Source of the DNA: Planctomycetota bacterium
Lineage (GTDB): Bacteria; Planctomycetota; UBA1135; GCA-002686595
Assembly (NCBI GenBank): GCA_002686945.1
Contig: NYYZ01000037.1
Coordinates: forward strand, 142,860 to 206,859
Direction: 5' to 3'
DNA: 64,000 nt
Shown here: in pieces, positions 63,559 through 64,000 of the stretch
Layout: the number at the start of each line of letters is the position of its first letter
Position numbering within the stretch: the first letter of the stretch is position 1
The notes under the pieces: generated by a model
Seen by the model: the letters and a program-made list of their open reading frames with translations, nothing else
The model's database searches: none
Told to the model about the DNA's origin: nothing
Program-made: the position numbers and the translations under genes

Positions 63559-63858
63559 TCAACGGTCAGTTGAAAGCCGATCAGTGATAGGCAATAAACT
63601 CTCCCAACTGATGCCCTTCCTGCGACCGTTTCGAACGTGCCGGCGCTGATCCTTGGGATCACCTTTCGCCGCAAGGAGCAACTCCGACATTTGCTTCTCA
63701 AGTCCCTTGTCCTTGAGATCAAAAGCCCCCACCACTTCGGCGCTCTGCCCGTAAGCATCTGGCTTCAAGATCTGGACCTGCTTGGATGACCTGTGGCCCT
63801 GCATGTCTTCCAATTCCTTGTGATCCTCCAGGACCACATAGTGGGCGCCTCCGATCAA
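63559..63858 (-). CDS. Possible C-terminal part of a frameshifted gene, function unknown
   Basis: A minus-strand frame of 99 codons ending at 63559. Coding sense continues upstream of the first TTG (63858) through about 10 more codons to a stop at about 63891, with no ATG or GTG. Visible text includes GAHYVVLEDHKELEDMQG and DPKDQRRHVRNGRRKG. Because the frame just upstream (63893-64000) ends within a few bases and reads as coding, the two may be one gene interrupted by a +1 frameshift. I do not recognise the family. Confidence 0.45.
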   Translation of the reverse strand: MIGGAHYVVLEDHKELEDMQGHRSSKQVQILKPDAYGQSAEVVGAFDLKDKGLEKQMSELLLAAKGDPKDQRRHVRNGRRKGISWESLLPITDRLSTDR

Positions 63859-63892
63859 GTCATCGGACCAGGCAAGCCTGGACAGCTTCTCT

Positions 63893-64000
63893 TCAAGAGG
63901 TAACCCTCTTCAGAACCTCCGCTTCCTGCTTGTGCTCATAAGTGGCTGGGCGCACACAAATCCAGGCGCGTGATGCAGCAATAACTGCCGGGGCAGAGAA
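63893..64000 (-). CDS. Partial frame running off the right edge, possible N-terminal part of the same gene
   Basis: A 35-codon open frame from the window edge to a TGA at 63895-63893, ending RPATYEHKQEAEVLKRVTS. The start is beyond the edge. A small inverted repeat (AAGAGG / CCTCTT, 63895-63910) sits right at the stop. Joining it to the frame below would need one base skipped at TCT-T-GAA. Real gene end, overlapping genes or frameshift cannot be told apart here. Confidence 0.4.
   Translation of the reverse strand, partial: FSAPAVIAASRAWICVRPATYEHKQEAEVLKRVTS

Noticed and set aside
1..64000. CRISPR array, insertion sequence, prophage or integron
   Set aside because: No direct-repeat/spacer pattern, no transposase or integrase and no terminal inverted repeats were seen; the tandem repeats found are all coding low-complexity tracts.

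Overview
The window looks like ordinary chromosome from a Gram-negative-type, moderately high-GC bacterium. It is dense with housekeeping genes, and I see no phage, plasmid, insertion sequence or CRISPR signature. Several features together suggest Planctomycetota, most like the marine Saltatorellus/Poly30-type lineages: large secreted proteins ending in a Cys-bounded domain with a TWNFQLW(Y/F)RD motif, a matrixin-type protease, a CotH/DUF4956/VTC cluster, many TPR, Sel1 and HEAT/VWA proteins, and GT-C-like membrane proteins. This placement is inference from gene content; no rRNA or ribosomal protein gene is present to confirm it.

Layout. (1) 1-10.9 kb, minus strand: a tightly packed operon, mostly with ATGA/GTGA overlaps, reads tpiA-secG-yicC-gmk-coaC-coaB-ftsK-(motorless ftsK paralogue)-rimO-pgsA-pgpA-(partial membrane gene). 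It joins central metabolism, secretion, CoA synthesis, chromosome translocation, ribosomal protein S12 modification and phosphatidylglycerol synthesis. (2) 11-17.1 kb, plus strand: an HD-domain phosphohydrolase, a carboxypeptidase-regulatory-like membrane protein, a cysteine desulfurase overlapping thiI (a tRNA 4-thiouridine pair), and a GT-C-like membrane protein. (3) 17.1-19.7 kb, minus: an OmpR-type response regulator behind an NtrC-family regulator whose receiver and AAA+ active sites look degenerate. (4) 19.8-22.5 kb: a THUMP-like methyltransferase, tRNA-Val(TAC) and UDP-glucose dehydrogenase, followed by a 595-bp stretch with no recognisable gene. (5) 23-30.3 kb: an ECF sigma factor with a coupled membrane gene, a secreted TPR protein, a DUF523 protein, a SAM methyltransferase, and the CotH-DUF4956-VTC cluster. 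(6) 30.5-35 kb: an SGNH hydrolase, a flippase, a second SGNH hydrolase and an LPG-synthase-type membrane protein, a likely cell-envelope polysaccharide module. (7) 35-41.6 kb: a secreted HEAT/VWA protein, GT2 glycosyltransferase, mutY and a large membrane protein. (8) 41.7-50.1 kb: a secreted protein plus matrixin protease, TerC, an SGNH-like protein, a TMTC-like membrane/TPR protein, pyrK and a TPR lipoprotein. (9) 50.2-57.9 kb: an ABC-F ATPase, argS, apt, a FliA/WhiG-type sigma factor, a membrane protein and an orphan metal/cobalamin-type binding protein. (10) 57.9-64 kb: a Sel1-repeat protein, a polyferredoxin-TPR fusion preceded by a small ORF, a secreted protein with the lineage-type C-terminal domain, and a possibly frameshifted gene at the right edge.

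The strongest candidate for something undescribed is the FtsK paralogue at 2861-4534. It keeps the N-terminal membrane domain, an acidic Tyr/Glu-rich linker and the C-terminal DNA-binding gamma winged helix, but has no motor domain, and it overlaps the full-length ftsK by four bases. Second is the NtrC-like regulator, which has lost its phospho-acceptor, Walker A lysine, Walker B acid pair and sigma-54 loop but keeps an intact Fis-type helix-turn-helix.
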